Below are positions 1 through 10,935 of a DNA stretch of 64,000 nt, piece after piece; within the stretch, counting starts at the first letter, position 1; each line of letters starts with the position of its first letter. The translations under genes were made by a program, and so were the position numbers. This stretch comes from Longirhabdus pacifica. Its GTDB lineage: Bacteria; Bacillota; Bacilli; Paenibacillales; DSM-105158. Where the stretch lies: the NCBI RefSeq assembly GCF_004115085.1, contig NZ_QXJP01000013.1:1-64000 (forward strand), written 5' to 3'. The notes beneath the pieces were generated by a model, which ran no database searches, was not told where the DNA came from, and worked only from the letters and a program-made list of their open reading frames with translations.

Positions 1-11
1 ATCTTATAGAT

Positions 12-136
12 AAGTTGAATGAACTTGTTCAACCAACTTATTACCTCTATTCATAAGATGGAGAAATCTCTATATTAACCTTTACGCCTGGCTACTGAGG
101 CGTAAACTTAGTTCTCATTATTTCTTCATCTTATAT
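12..136. repeat. Dispersed structured repeat, single copy
   Basis: Same element as the 129-bp tandem units at 52.6-53.2 kb. It contains GAACTTGTTC near position 21, an outer 15-bp inverted repeat (53-67 with 120-134, one G-U pair) and an inner perfect 8-bp inverted repeat TTTACGCC/GGCGTAAA (81-88 with 99-106). Bases 1-10 look like the 3' end of another unit, so the element may continue as a tandem array beyond the window. It lies downstream of metG. Function unknown. Confidence 0.85.
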
Positions 137-313
137 GGTTTTGATTTAACAAAAATGATTATACGTAATGATTACGATTTAGTCAATACTTTTAGAGCAG
201 AAAGCCTACTTAATTAGAAAACAGCTAACTTATCTATACATATAATTCCCTATATTCATTAGATTTAATAACATTTATCTTTTACACACATATAAATTAG
301 TTCACGTGGACTA

Positions 314-332
314 GCCGTCCCATAGGGACGGC
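314..332. other. GC-rich perfect hairpin downstream of metG
   Basis: GCCGTCCC and GGGACGGC form an 8-bp perfect stem with a 3-base loop, 54 bases past the metG stop. There is no T-tract on the minus-strand side, so it is not a textbook intrinsic terminator, but it could block 3' exonucleases or act with a protein factor. Confidence 0.45.
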
Positions 333-385
333 ACATTTATCTTGTTACGTGGTCTTTTCAATCTGAACGATGTATTTCTAAAACA

Positions 386-2371
<1,986 letters not shown>

Positions 2372-2442
2372 TTAATGAAAGTCCTCCTATTTTAACATCA
2401 TAAAATTTTACAATCATGAAATTACCATGAAAATTATCCTGA

Positions 2443-2735
2443 AACACAAAAAAAAGCCCTTGTCCTATGGGACGAGAGCTGATCACGTGTTACCACCCAA
2501 ATTTCTCTTTATTCTCACAAACAAAGAGCTTAGTAAGTCATAGACTTCACTCGTTAACGCCAAGCATACGTTGCCTCTTACTAAACAGGTATAACCTATC
2601 AGCTCGATAGCAAATCCTCCAGGACCATCTTCCCTTTCCTCATACGATACCAGTTTTCAGCTAACCTGGCTCTCTGTAATCGCTTCGTAAAAGTACTCAT
2701 CCGTTCATCGGTCACATGTATTAAACATTACATCT
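2443..2735 (-). promoter_or_regulatory. T-box riboswitch leader of metG
   Basis: Read on the minus strand, the leader has AGAGAG and a GCTGAAAACTGG-type distal loop of stem I, then GGGAAGATGG containing a candidate AUG (Met) specifier at 2626-2628, then the T-box core GGGTGGTAACACG near 2493-2505. It ends in a terminator hairpin (AGCTCTCGTCC paired with GGACAAGGGCT) followed by eight T residues at 2449-2482. Uncharged tRNA-Met should bind and favour the antiterminator, raising metG expression during methionine starvation. The T-box core and terminator are clear; the exact specifier is inferred. Confidence 0.9.
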
Positions 2736-2761
2736 TATTACGTATTGTACACAAAACGTTT

Positions 2762-3022
2762 CTATTTTACCAGCTCGTCCTTTTTGTTGCCAGGAACATC
2801 ATCTACTTCTGGTACAGGGTCTAATCCACCATCGTGGAAAGGATGACATTTACTAATACGTTTGGCAGTTAATACCAACCCCTTACCAGCACCATGTTTG
2901 TCAATGGCTTGCAGTGCATATTCGGAACACGTTGGATAAAATCGACATGTTGGCGGTTTGAGTGGTGAAAGAAACTTTCTATAGAAGTGAATTGGCATCT
3001 TCAATGTCCGCTTCATTATCAT
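2762..3022 (-). CDS. yidD: Membrane protein insertion efficiency factor YidD
   Basis: Small YidD/DUF37 protein of 86 residues that assists YidC/Oxa1-dependent membrane protein insertion. The family core is plain: [12 protein letters not shown], then [11 protein letters not shown] with its cysteines, then the CHPFHDGG motif. The C-terminus is a short charged tail. I prefer the ATG at 3022, which follows GTGGGTG. A GTG at 3034 would overlap the zur stop codon and is also possible. It is co-directional with and directly behind the Fur-family gene, so the two are probably co-transcribed. Confidence 0.9.
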   Translation of the reverse strand: MIMKRTLKMPIHFYRKFLSPLKPPTCRFYPTCSEYALQAIDKHGAGKGLVLTAKRISKCHPFHDGGLDPVPEVDDVPGNKKDELVK

Positions 3023-3033
3023 CTGATCACCCA

Positions 3034-3444
3034 CTACTTACAATCCTTACAGTATCCAAAAACTTCGAATTTATGTTTCACAGGTTCAAAATCATGAGAT
3101 AAATGCTTCACTTCTTCCATAGGACAATAATGTAGAGGAAACGTTTTTTCACATTGCAAACAAATCAAATGATGGTGATGTTCTTCGCTGCTACAGTGAA
3201 GTTTAAACTTCATACCATCTTCAAAAACAAACTGCTCTAGCACGTTCATTTCCGTTAATACACGTAAATTCCGATATACCGTATCGAAACTGAGACCACT
3301 GTATGTTTGTGATAAAAATGAATGAACTTGTTTTGCCGTTAACTGTGAAGTTGTGTTGACAAAAAGTTCTGCCAAGGTTTTACGTTGTTCTGTTATACGC
3401 AGCCCTTTTTCGGACATTACGTTAAGCACTTCTTGTACAGTCAC
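3034..3444 (-). CDS. zur: Fur-family metalloregulator, probably Zur
   Basis: 136-residue Fur-family repressor. The N-terminal winged helix covers about residues 10-85 with the recognition segment [10 protein letters not shown]. The metal and dimerisation part has an HHHHL cluster followed by CLQC, and a C-terminal GYCKDC pair that would form the structural zinc site. Length and the C-terminal C-x2-C resemble Zur (YqfV) of Bacillus more than Fur or PerR, which is why I call it Zur. No operator was identified nearby. The stop codon touches the yidD start region. Confidence 0.75.
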   Translation of the reverse strand: MTVQEVLNVMSEKGLRITEQRKTLAELFVNTTSQLTAKQVHSFLSQTYSGLSFDTVYRNLRVLTEMNVLEQFVFEDGMKFKLHCSSEEHHHHLICLQCEKTFPLHYCPMEEVKHLSHDFEPVKHKFEVFGYCKDCK

Positions 3445-3584
3445 AAATATCCCTTCTTTAAACTTTCAAGTATTTAAACCTCTTTACAATATATCATAAT
3501 GATAAAACAGGATAAAGAAAATGAAAACTTTCCCTCCACATTACACTCTTACAATTTAATAGTGCAACGTTGAAACATCTATGC

Positions 3585-4229
3585 TTATATTTTCAATTCT
3601 GGCCAATCTAACTGTACATCTTTAAATAAACCGGAAACAAAATAATTACCGAATGTATCTCGTTTTGGAAATCCGTCTGGGTGAGCAGGAGATACTTCCA
3701 TCTCTGTGTTGCATGACGAACATGTTACTGTCTTTGTACTTAAAGGTACAAACTGCTTCCCTTTATGTTTTCTTTCCATTCTACATTTTTCATTTGGGCA
3801 TGCATAAAATAACTGGTAATGAGGCAATCCATTAATTTGGCGTATTCCTTTGTCAATATCTGACCTCAATGCATGATCTTGATTTTTCTGAATAGAAGAA
3901 AAATTGTTATTATTTGACGGCTTTTCCCCAACTTTTTCTATCTCAGCTGAAGCTTCCATATAGGATTGAATCATATTATGGCGTACTTCATCTATATTTT
4001 TCGTTTTTCCTTTCACAGAAGGCTTGTCTTCTGTGGGTTTCATATCCTGGTAGAACATTTTATATATTTTCTCTACTTCTTGATACGATTTTAGTAGCTC
4101 CGTATCTACACCAAATATACTGAACACATGTTCAATGAGTATAAGCTTCTGATACTCATCTACTTCCGCAAGCTCCAAACTCATTTCTTTATCACCATTT
4201 TTAACATACAATTTAATATCTTTATCCAT
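3585..4229 (-). CDS. Conserved protein with C-terminal zinc ribbon, function unknown
   Basis: 214-residue protein that I do not recognise. The N-terminal half is acidic and helical. The middle is Asn/Ser-rich and probably disordered. The C-terminal part has CPNEKC and CSSC about 27 residues later, a four-cysteine zinc ribbon of the sort that binds nucleic acid or protein. There is no signal peptide or membrane segment. A strong GGAGGCATATA precedes the ATG. It ends 140 bp upstream of zur and may be expressed alone. A phage-like or competence-related role is possible but nothing here proves it. Confidence 0.7.
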   Translation of the reverse strand: MDKDIKLYVKNGDKEMSLELAEVDEYQKLILIEHVFSIFGVDTELLKSYQEVEKIYKMFYQDMKPTEDKPSVKGKTKNIDEVRHNMIQSYMEASAEIEKVGEKPSNNNNFSSIQKNQDHALRSDIDKGIRQINGLPHYQLFYACPNEKCRMERKHKGKQFVPLSTKTVTCSSCNTEMEVSPAHPDGFPKRDTFGNYFVSGLFKDVQLDWPELKI

Positions 4230-4839
4230 TATATGCCTCCTTTCCCTATTAAAATCTTCATGACCATACGGACTCCACTCCTATGCATAGTACAAAATAT
4301 TTTGTTTAGTTATCCAATATAATCACAAGTGCATTATGTATACAAAGGAAAATATACTTCCTTTTTGACACCAAGTTTCTTAATTCATTAATAATACATC
4401 ACAAACATCATAAAATAAATATCAAAATGTGTTTGTGCATTAATGCTATAAAGTTCAATGTTAAATAGTAAATATCTAGAATTTAAAATTTTTTAGATTT
4501 GCAAACAAAAATCATGACATGTTGAATGATTAATTTTAATAATTTTACCATATATTATATTATTTTTAAACTTATCTTTTAAGCTTATAATGACTTAAAC
4601 AGGATTGAAAATTACCTGCTGAGTATCTTTGTGTTTATTCTATCAAATCTGAATCATCATAAACACTTTTTTATTGCTTTATTTTAAAAAAGTTTTCTAT
4701 TTTTTTAAAAACACACAAAACATTTGAGCACTACCTCTTCTTTTTTTCCCTAATCTCAATATAATTTACCTCTTTCATTGGTCTATATTCATGTCTTTTT
4801 TGTGGAAGTGATATACTTTTTCACATCTCCTTTTATTTT
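4230..4839. other. AT-rich intergenic region without recognised gene
   Basis: Very AT-rich stretch with many stop codons in all frames. Nothing supportable is visible until the iron-regulated promoter region that starts near 4840. Confidence 0.6.
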
Positions 4840-4864
4840 TGTTGTATAATAAATGAAATGCAAT

Positions 4865-4879
4865 TGAAAATTATTCTCA
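4865..4879 (+). promoter_or_regulatory. Fur box 1
   Basis: TGAAAATTATTCTCA matches the 7-1-7 Fur core TGATAAT-N-ATTATCA with two differences. It lies just downstream of a TATAAT at 4845-4850, so it could control a distal promoter of the siderophore genes. Confidence 0.7.
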
Positions 4880-4939
4880 TTTAACCACCCATACTGTAGC
4901 GCAATAAGAAAAAACATTCAACTTCTTGTTGCGAAGTCA

Positions 4940-4968
4940 TTGAAAATGATTATCGATTTCATTATAAT
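4940..4968 (+). promoter_or_regulatory. Iron-regulated promoter with Fur box 2
   Basis: TTGAAA (4940-4945) and TATAAT (4963-4968) are separated by 17 bp. The 7-1-7 Fur box TGAAAATGATTATCG at 4941-4955 overlaps the -35 and spacer, so bound Fur would block RNA polymerase. The ATP-binding protein gene starts about 90 bp downstream. Confidence 0.8.
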
Positions 4969-5056
4969 GATGATTGTATCAAGCGTTTTATCTTCACTCT
5001 AATTATTTAATTCGGAAGAATAATTATATATTAAGCGCAAACAGGGAGTGTTTATC

Positions 5057-5875
5057 ATGTCCTTAATGACAAAAAATATGAAAATGATGTACAGTGATAA
5101 GCTTGTATTAGATGACATAAATATTGAGATTCCAAAAGGAAAAATTACGGTTTTTTTAGGCAGTAATGGATGTGGTAAATCTACTTTGCTACGTAGCATG
5201 GCAAGATTATTAAAACCAAATGAAGGTTCTATTGTATTAGATGGGAAAAACATTCATAAAATCCCGACTAAAAAACTAGCCAAACAACTCGCTATATTAC
5301 CCCAGAGTCCTGTGCCTCCAGAAGGCTTAACTGTATTCCAACTCGTTAAACAAGGTCGGTATTGTTATCAAAACTTTTTAAAGCAGTGGTCTGAGGAGGA
5401 TGAATTTTACGTAACGACAGCATTAAAGGCCACCAACATGGAAGCATATAAAGATGCACCTTTGGACACACTCTCCGGTGGACTCAAACAAAGAGCATGG
5501 ATTGCCATGACATTAGCACAAAACACAGACACTATTTTACTAGATGAGCCAACTACATACTTAGATATAACGCATCAGATTGAAATTTTAGATTTACTTT
5601 TTGATTTAAATGAAAAAGAAAACAGAACGATCATTATGGTCTTGCATGATATTAATTTAGCATGTCGTTATGCCCATCATGTAGTAGCGATTAAAGACCG
5701 CAAAGTGTATGCGGAAGGTAAACCAGAAACGGTCGTTCACCCACAAATGATTCGTAATGTATTTGATTTGCAATGCCAAGTTATTTGTGATCCGATATAT
5801 TGCACTCCACTGTGCATACCAACAGGTAAAGGAAGAAAAATTGAATTGGAGGAACGAATGGATGCTGTCGTCTGA
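5057..5875 (+). CDS. Iron-siderophore ABC transporter ATP-binding protein (FecE/FhuC family)
   Basis: 272-residue ATPase that would energise import of a ferric siderophore through a FecCD-type permease. It shows Walker A GSNGCGKST, Q-loop LPQSP, signature LSGGLKQRAW, Walker B ILLDEPT and the switch histidine in LHDINLAC. The ATG at 5057 is preferred over the GTG at 5048, because AGGGAG is then correctly spaced. The C-terminus is slightly extended and cysteine-rich (CQ, CDPIYC, LC). No permease or binding protein adjoins it, so it must pair with one encoded elsewhere. Two Fur boxes upstream indicate repression by iron. It overlaps the next gene by 14 bp. Confidence 0.92.
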   Translation: MSLMTKNMKMMYSDKLVLDDINIEIPKGKITVFLGSNGCGKSTLLRSMARLLKPNEGSIVLDGKNIHKIPTKKLAKQLAILPQSPVPPEGLTVFQLVKQGRYCYQNFLKQWSEEDEFYVTTALKATNMEAYKDAPLDTLSGGLKQRAWIAMTLAQNTDTILLDEPTTYLDITHQIEILDLLFDLNEKENRTIIMVLHDINLACRYAHHVVAIKDRKVYAEGKPETVVHPQMIRNVFDLQCQVICDPIYCTPLCIPTGKGRKIELEERMDAVV

Positions 5876-6629
5876 GTACAAAACACTATTAAAAGAAAAA
5901 TTTCACTTCGTTTTTGAAAAAATAGAAGATCCTATATTTTCTATTAGCATGAAAGATATGTTGAATGAAAATACATTAAAAGAAATGATTTTAGAATATG
6001 CCAAACACTTAGAAACAGATAACTTTGCTGCCGCTGCATCTATTTACACTAAATATTATGGACACATGATTTGTGGAGTTCCTTTTTTGATGAGTTATTT
6101 ACATTTACATTTATCCGCAAAACCTGAGCATATGACATTATATGTTGCTAGGAACAACGTCCCGTATATATATTTTGATCAAGCAGCTTGGATACCAACG
6201 GAAAATGCGCAAAGTAGTCAGGAATGGAAAGATGATTGTTTGACAGTTTTATTCCAACACAATATTGATCCTTTCTTTCGTACTATCCATAACATGACGA
6301 AAATAAAACTAGAAATTCTTTGGGAAAACCTGCTTGGATACGTGAATTACATGTATAGAGAAGGGGTAAAAGAACTGGATGTACCTGATTCATTAAAAAC
6401 ACAAATAAAGCAAGACCATGCATATGTAACGCAAATTGCTGATCCAGCTCTCTATGGCGATTATGAAGCTAACCCTCTACATATTGAAGGTACTTTTATT
6501 CCCCATCCAGATCAGCCTAATGAGCAATTCCGAATAAGAAAAACGTGCTGTTTAAAAAAATTGACGATGGATCGAACATGCTGCAGCAACTGTCCAGACT
6601 TGAAATTAGATACTGCAATGACTAGTTAA
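5862..6629 (+). CDS. FhuF-family ferric siderophore reductase
   Basis: 255-residue protein that would release iron from an imported siderophore by reducing Fe3+ in the cytoplasm. The diagnostic feature is the C-terminal CC-x10-C-x2-C arrangement, which ligates a [2Fe-2S] cluster in FhuF. The rest is the soluble FhuF/IucA-like fold with few obvious motifs. The ATG at 5862 is chosen because GGAGGA at 5848-5853 is correctly spaced; upstream codons lie wholly inside the ATPase gene. Translation is probably coupled to that gene, and both share the Fur-controlled promoter. Confidence 0.88.
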   Translation: MLSSEYKTLLKEKFHFVFEKIEDPIFSISMKDMLNENTLKEMILEYAKHLETDNFAAAASIYTKYYGHMICGVPFLMSYLHLHLSAKPEHMTLYVARNNVPYIYFDQAAWIPTENAQSSQEWKDDCLTVLFQHNIDPFFRTIHNMTKIKLEILWENLLGYVNYMYREGVKELDVPDSLKTQIKQDHAYVTQIADPALYGDYEANPLHIEGTFIPHPDQPNEQFRIRKTCCLKKLTMDRTCCSNCPDLKLDTAMTS

Positions 6630-6691
6630 TCACTATTCGCAGCAGCTAGTGCAACCTGTAAACCTGCAAAAATAATGAAAAAATAGAGAGC

Positions 6692-7435
6692 TTAGTTCTC
6701 TTTGCTCTCTTCAACATCCTCACTAGAGATATCAGATAATGCAAAATATCCATTAAAAAATCTCCCACCGTGCGGTTCCAGTATATTATCTACAAATGCA
6801 ATAATCTTTTCTTTCTCCCCTCGCAAATAAAAAGCATCGAAAGCACTCACCAATTCTTCACTCAGTTGAAGGTGATCCACTTTTAGTTGACGAATACCCC
6901 ATTTCCCAATTCCATTCCAATTTCCTCTTGTTCCTACAATAAATTCATGAATACGTTGCAGCAACGTATTAGCTGTATACAAAAGCTCTTCGCGATCATA
7001 CAAATCAATGAAATCATATAAGTTATCGGTAATTTCGTAGCGACTCTGGATAATCTGTGATTCTGACCACTGCCCTGGGCCTTCATTAAATAGTTTTTTT
7101 GCTTCATTCATGATTTGCTCCCCGATGCCATCGTCTTTGATAACATAAGCGTGACTTAACATTTTCAGCATCGTAGGAATTCTTGTCTCAATAGATTGCT
7201 CAAAAAAATAAGGGTATACTTTCGTGTTAATCACGAAAATCTCTACCTGCCTCTCGTTGTAATAAAAAGATTGGCGAAATGGCGTTTCTTCTTCATCATC
7301 ACAAACGACGATATCTAGGTCTGAATTGACAGTATCGGTACCCATAATGACACTACCAGATAACGATGCAAAACGTGCATTAGGGAAATACTCTGCTACA
7401 CATGCTTTTGCTGTAGCAATAGCTTCTAAGTTCAT
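6692..7435 (-). CDS. Nucleotidyltransferase-fold protein
   Basis: 247-residue protein with an N-terminal pol-beta nucleotidyltransferase signature: SLSGSVIMGT followed by SDLDIVV (G-S...D-L-D metal ligands), near residues 25-45. The rest is helical and probably binds the acceptor substrate. It may be a stand-alone transferase, a distant antibiotic nucleotidyltransferase or a MNT/HEPN-like protein; I cannot tell which. The start at 7435 follows GGGGAGG with a 9-base spacer. Reading on to 7531 adds 32 residues that lack a ribosome site. It lies alone, convergent with the FhuF gene. Confidence 0.75.
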   Translation of the reverse strand: MNLEAIATAKACVAEYFPNARFASLSGSVIMGTDTVNSDLDIVVCDDEEETPFRQSFYYNERQVEIFVINTKVYPYFFEQSIETRIPTMLKMLSHAYVIKDDGIGEQIMNEAKKLFNEGPGQWSESQIIQSRYEITDNLYDFIDLYDREELLYTANTLLQRIHEFIVGTRGNWNGIGKWGIRQLKVDHLQLSEELVSAFDAFYLRGEKEKIIAFVDNILEPHGGRFFNGYFALSDISSEDVEESKEN

Positions 7436-7581
7436 TTTCTCTTGCCTCCCCATTGATTTATAACTTTCCTCCAACCATGACATATGAGCATTTATTAAAC
7501 TATAGGTAAGGTGCCCCATACACATCGTCACTAAGTTACATATACTTGAAGTATCTTAAGAAATGGAAGGAGGACCATTAC

Positions 7582-7689
7582 ATGAGCTACGCAAAAGGAT
7601 ATGGTTATAACCCTTGTTCTTGTGCTTCAATCATTTTAGTTTTATTTATCTTACTTGTAATTATCTTGGCAGCTGGATTCGTAGTCTAA
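7582..7689 (+). CDS. YjcZ-family sporulation membrane peptide
   Basis: 35-residue peptide beginning MSYAKGYGYNP, with two cysteines (CSC), then one hydrophobic helix ending AAGFVV. This tyrosine/glycine-rich head followed by a valine/leucine/isoleucine transmembrane tail is typical of the YjcZ/YhfM-type small proteins of spore-forming Bacilli. GGAAGGAGGA precedes the ATG by about 9 bases. Family members are usually made during sporulation, but I see no confident sporulation-sigma promoter here. Confidence 0.9.
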   Translation: MSYAKGYGYNPCSCASIILVLFILLVIILAAGFVV

Positions 7690-7703
7690 TGATGGTTAAT
7701 TAT

Positions 7704-7723
7704 CCTCTCGCACATGCGAGAGG
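7704..7723 (+). terminator. Hairpin behind the YjcZ peptide
   Basis: CCTCTCGC-ACAT-GCGAGAGG is a perfect 8-bp stem with a 4-base loop, 14 bases past the stop. The following sequence is not a real T-run, so termination may be weak. Confidence 0.55.
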
Positions 7724-7956
7724 GTAATGTAAAATCCAAATCCAGTATGCTTATACATAGATGACATGACATTTGGAAGATTAGTGATCATTATATTGCT
7801 AGCTGAATTATGTATATTCATGATGAGAATTAGATGACACTCGCCTCAATGTAAAAACTGTCACTTTTTAGTTAAAAATACGAACTTTTTATCAGAAAGA
7901 TACGTGATAAAATAAATTGTAATCACTTAACTATCATGAAGGTGGGAGTATTTCTA

Positions 7957-8667
7957 ATGAAATTTTGGAACCAATCAAAGAAATCTTTTATGCTGCTATT
8001 TGTAATAGCACTAGTGCTTGTAGGCTGTAGTAACGAGCAAGAATTATTTGAACCTGAAGCAATCATCGAAGGTGTAGATATTTGTGAAGAATGCAACATG
8101 GTTATTGCCGATGATCATCACGCTACACAACTCATTACAGAAGAAGGAAAAGTGTATAAATTTGATGATTTAGGCGATATGGTCCTATGGAAAGAAAAAA
8201 ACACAGCAAAAGAGATTAACGTAGAATATGTAAGAGATTACAATTCATTAGAGTGGTTAAAAATTGAAGATGCTTATTTTGTGTATGACGCATCATTACA
8301 TACTCCGATGGGATTTGGTGTATACTCTTTCAATGAAAAAGAAGATGCTGAACAATTTATAGCAGAGCAAGAAGTTGGAAAGTTATTTTCATATGAGCAA
8401 TTAGTAAACGATCATGAATGGACTAGAGCTAATGCAAATCATGATCATGGCAACCATCAAGAGGAAGGTGACATGGAAAACGACGAGAGCATGGATCATG
8501 ATGAACACTCTGACATGGAACACGACGAAAGCATGAGCCATGATGAACACTCTGACATGGAACACGACGAAAGCATGAGCCATGATGAACACTCTGACAT
8601 GGAAAACGACGAGAGCATGAATCATGATGAACATACTGACATGGAAGAAACAAATAGTGAAGAGTAA
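7957..8667 (+). CDS. nosL: NosL-family copper lipoprotein with His/Asp/Met-rich repeat tail
   Basis: 236-residue lipoprotein with lipobox LVGC (residues about 21-24), so anchored outside the membrane. The NosL core has the C-x2-C-x-M copper motif (CEECNM), a downstream His-His pair and the conserved TPMGFG. NosL delivers Cu(I) to copper enzymes such as N2O reductase. The C-terminal tail carries four 14-residue repeats of the type DESM-x-HDEHSDME, rich in likely copper ligands. The ATG at 7957 has AAGGTGGGAG eight bases upstream. A terminator follows, so this copy is probably transcribed apart from nosD-nosF. It is paralogous to the gene at 10213. Confidence 0.85.
   Translation: MKFWNQSKKSFMLLFVIALVLVGCSNEQELFEPEAIIEGVDICEECNMVIADDHHATQLITEEGKVYKFDDLGDMVLWKEKNTAKEINVEYVRDYNSLEWLKIEDAYFVYDASLHTPMGFGVYSFNEKEDAEQFIAEQEVGKLFSYEQLVNDHEWTRANANHDHGNHQEEGDMENDESMDHDEHSDMEHDESMSHDEHSDMEHDESMSHDEHSDMENDESMNHDEHTDMEETNSEE
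8474..8645 (+). repeat. Four in-frame 42-bp coding repeats
   Basis: The 3' end of the first nosL gene contains four consecutive copies of a 42-bp unit encoding 14 residues (DESM, HDEHSDME core). The two middle copies are nearly identical in DNA, pointing to recent slippage or unequal crossing-over. Confidence 0.9.
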
Positions 8668-8680
8668 TTTAAATTCGGGA

Positions 8681-8714
8681 AAGAAGTGTCACTGCATAGG
8701 ACACTTCTTTTCAT
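8681..8714 (+). terminator. Intrinsic terminator after first nosL
   Basis: AAGAAGTGTC pairs perfectly with GACACTTCTT around a 9-base loop, followed by TTTTCATATT. Confidence 0.85.
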
Positions 8715-8858
8715 ATTAAAATCAACATAAACTTATATTCCGTCATTTTTTTATCTCATATCGTTTTCACATTTTGTTTAAAAGACAGACACACTTATTA
8801 CCGTTACAGCAAAAACATTATGCTAAAATGGAGCATATGGAAAGTGGAGGTGAGCGTA

Positions 8859-10220
8859 CTGAAAAAGAATTACTTGTTATGCATACTGATGCTATTCTTG
8901 TACGTTTCTAGCTGGAATACTACTATTTACGCTAATGAGTACGAAGATGCTTCTAAACTGCAAAACATCATTGAGAAAAGTGTTGCAGGAGATAGTATTG
9001 TATTTCCAAAAGGAACATATTATGGGACGATAAAAGTAAATAAACCATTAAGTATATCTGCTGCTGAGACAACACTTACTTATGACGCAGATGCTACGTT
9101 ACTCATTATAGAAGGTGAAAACGTAACAATAGATGGATTAAACATCAATTCCACTCACCCTCACTACAAGCATCGCGTATTAGAAATGTATGGAAATAAC
9201 CATCAACTTACTAATGTAAACATAGAAACAAAATCAACGGGTATACACTTATTCGGTTCCAGTGATAACACTTTAAGCAACTTGACGATAATAGGAACAA
9301 CACCTGAAGTACAGAATGGCATGATTCAACGAAGAGGAAACGGTATTGAACTGTATGATGACTCCAATGATAACCATATCATACAAAACCATGTCGACAA
9401 CATGTATGATGCCATTTATTTAGAAAATGTAGATCGTAACGTTATTGAAGAAAATATCGTGTTTAACTCAAGGTATGCCTATCATTTAATGTACACGAAT
9501 GATACACAAATTATAAACAATGAAAGTTATCGGAATGTAACGGGTACGATGATTATGCAAGTGAGAAACACAATCGTAAAAAATAATGTGCTGGCTGAAC
9601 AAAATCAAAACGTGCATTCTCAAGGCATTTTATTATTTGATGCTTACGATACAACGATTGAAAACAATACTGTAGAAGGAAATAGAATTGGAATTATTGT
9701 GGAGCGAGCGCAAAGAAATCTCATTCAACATAACTTTATTTCCAAAAATTTTGTAGGCGTGCAGTGGAAAGATTCTACGGAAAACACATTTACAGGCAAC
9801 ACTTTACAGGCAAACGTTGTTCAAGCACAGGCTATTTCAGATACGGATAGCAATAACAATCAAAGTGCTGAGCAAAGTAATATCATCAAAAATAACTTCT
9901 GGGATGACTCAGAAAAGCTGGACCTACAAGGAGATACCCAAAGTGATTTAACATATAAGATTAACCCTTATTTTTTAACATTGACAGATGAACGCCCTCA
10001 GTTTCAAATTTTATTTCAGTCACCTGGGATGGTTCTATTAGAACAGTTATTTTCCATCGATTCTGATGAATGGGTAAGTGATGAAAGTCCTAGCATGGCT
10101 CCACTCCACACAGTAAACACAGACAATGAGCAATCTGTTAGCTTAATCACTGTCTCTATTTTATTTACTGCCTTGAGTTCTTTCGTTATTTTAAAAGCAG
10201 GAGTGAAGAAGAATGATTAA
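8859..10220 (+). CDS. nosD: NosD-like periplasmic copper-processing protein (right-handed beta helix)
   Basis: About 453 residues. An N-terminal signal segment (hydrophobic stretch to about residue 25) is followed by a long right-handed parallel beta-helix. The turns show repeated N-x-I-x-x-N/N-N motifs (for example DNHIIQN, NVIEEN, NTIVKN, NTVEGN), typical of the CASH domain of NosD. A C-terminal hydrophobic helix (about 430-450) ends in KKND and would anchor it. NosD works with the NosFY transporter on copper-enzyme maturation. The best ribosome site (GGAGGTGA, 8846-8853) points to an unusual CTG start at 8859; the in-frame ATG at 8820 has none. It overlaps the next gene by 8 bp. Confidence 0.85.
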   Translation: MKKNYLLCILMLFLYVSSWNTTIYANEYEDASKLQNIIEKSVAGDSIVFPKGTYYGTIKVNKPLSISAAETTLTYDADATLLIIEGENVTIDGLNINSTHPHYKHRVLEMYGNNHQLTNVNIETKSTGIHLFGSSDNTLSNLTIIGTTPEVQNGMIQRRGNGIELYDDSNDNHIIQNHVDNMYDAIYLENVDRNVIEENIVFNSRYAYHLMYTNDTQIINNESYRNVTGTMIMQVRNTIVKNNVLAEQNQNVHSQGILLFDAYDTTIENNTVEGNRIGIIVERAQRNLIQHNFISKNFVGVQWKDSTENTFTGNTLQANVVQAQAISDTDSNNNQSAEQSNIIKNNFWDDSEKLDLQGDTQSDLTYKINPYFLTLTDERPQFQILFQSPGMVLLEQLFSIDSDEWVSDESPSMAPLHTVNTDNEQSVSLITVSILFTALSSFVILKAGVKKND

Positions 10221-10935
10221 AAAAATGAAATTGCATAACGTGATAGGTTACCTCGTCATCACAACCATATTCATCACTGGTTGTGGCGGCGGAGAAAACA
10301 ATAAAGCAGCAGTAAATGCGGACGACGTTATAGAAGGTGTAGATATTTGTGACGTATGTCATATGGGAGTAGCTAATGATGAATTTGCTACACAACTCGT
10401 ATTAGAAAACGGAAAAGTGTTAAAATTTGATGATATTGGGTGTCAACATATTTATAAGCGAGACATCAAGCCTGATGCAAATATTGCCGCTGAGTATGTG
10501 CGAGACTATTACACACTGGAATGGGTTCACATGCATGAAGCAACCTTCGTATACGATGAGTCTCTGCAAACGCCAATGGGTTTCGGCATTTACTCTTTTA
10601 AAGATAAAGAAAGCGCAGAAAAACTCATAGATGAAGAACAATTAGGACAATTACTTACGTTTGACGATTTAAAAGAGGATCACCATTGGAGAGTAGATAT
10701 AAACATGTATAGTGGAATGGACCTCCATGCCTTCGACCAGAAATGGATAGATTACTATTTCCCAGAAGGCTTACCAGAAGATTATCACTATGAAGGAAAT
10801 GAAGATCACCAAAACTCTACTGATACAAAAGCAAATCATAACATAGATGAAATACAGAATGAAATGGACGATGAAACTGAGCATGATGGTGACATGCATA
10901 ATCACAACAACAGTGATGAGGAGACACATCAATGA
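10213..10935 (+). CDS. nosL: Second NosL-family copper lipoprotein
   Basis: 240-residue lipoprotein with lipobox ITGC near residue 24. It has the NosL motif CDVCHM, the conserved YVRDY and TPMGFG segments shared with the first NosL, and a longer C-terminal part. The tail ends in a His/Asp/Asn-rich stretch (HDGDMHNHNN) without regular repeats. It would bind Cu(I) outside the membrane and hand it to a partner enzyme. GGAGTGAAGAAG precedes the ATG, and it overlaps nosD by 8 bp and nosY by 4 bp, so it belongs to the nosDLYF operon. Confidence 0.87.
   Translation: MIKKMKLHNVIGYLVITTIFITGCGGGENNKAAVNADDVIEGVDICDVCHMGVANDEFATQLVLENGKVLKFDDIGCQHIYKRDIKPDANIAAEYVRDYYTLEWVHMHEATFVYDESLQTPMGFGIYSFKDKESAEKLIDEEQLGQLLTFDDLKEDHHWRVDINMYSGMDLHAFDQKWIDYYFPEGLPEDYHYEGNEDHQNSTDTKANHNIDEIQNEMDDETEHDGDMHNHNNSDEETHQ

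Noticed and set aside
314..332. Classical terminator of metG
   Set aside because: No T-tract follows on the minus strand; recorded only as a hairpin.
5757..5861. N-terminal extension of the FhuF gene
   Set aside because: It lies entirely inside the ATPase gene and lacks a ribosome site; GGAGGA points to 5862.
8401..8653. Minus-strand frames rich in His and Val
   Set aside because: They are shadows of the 42-bp nosL repeats.
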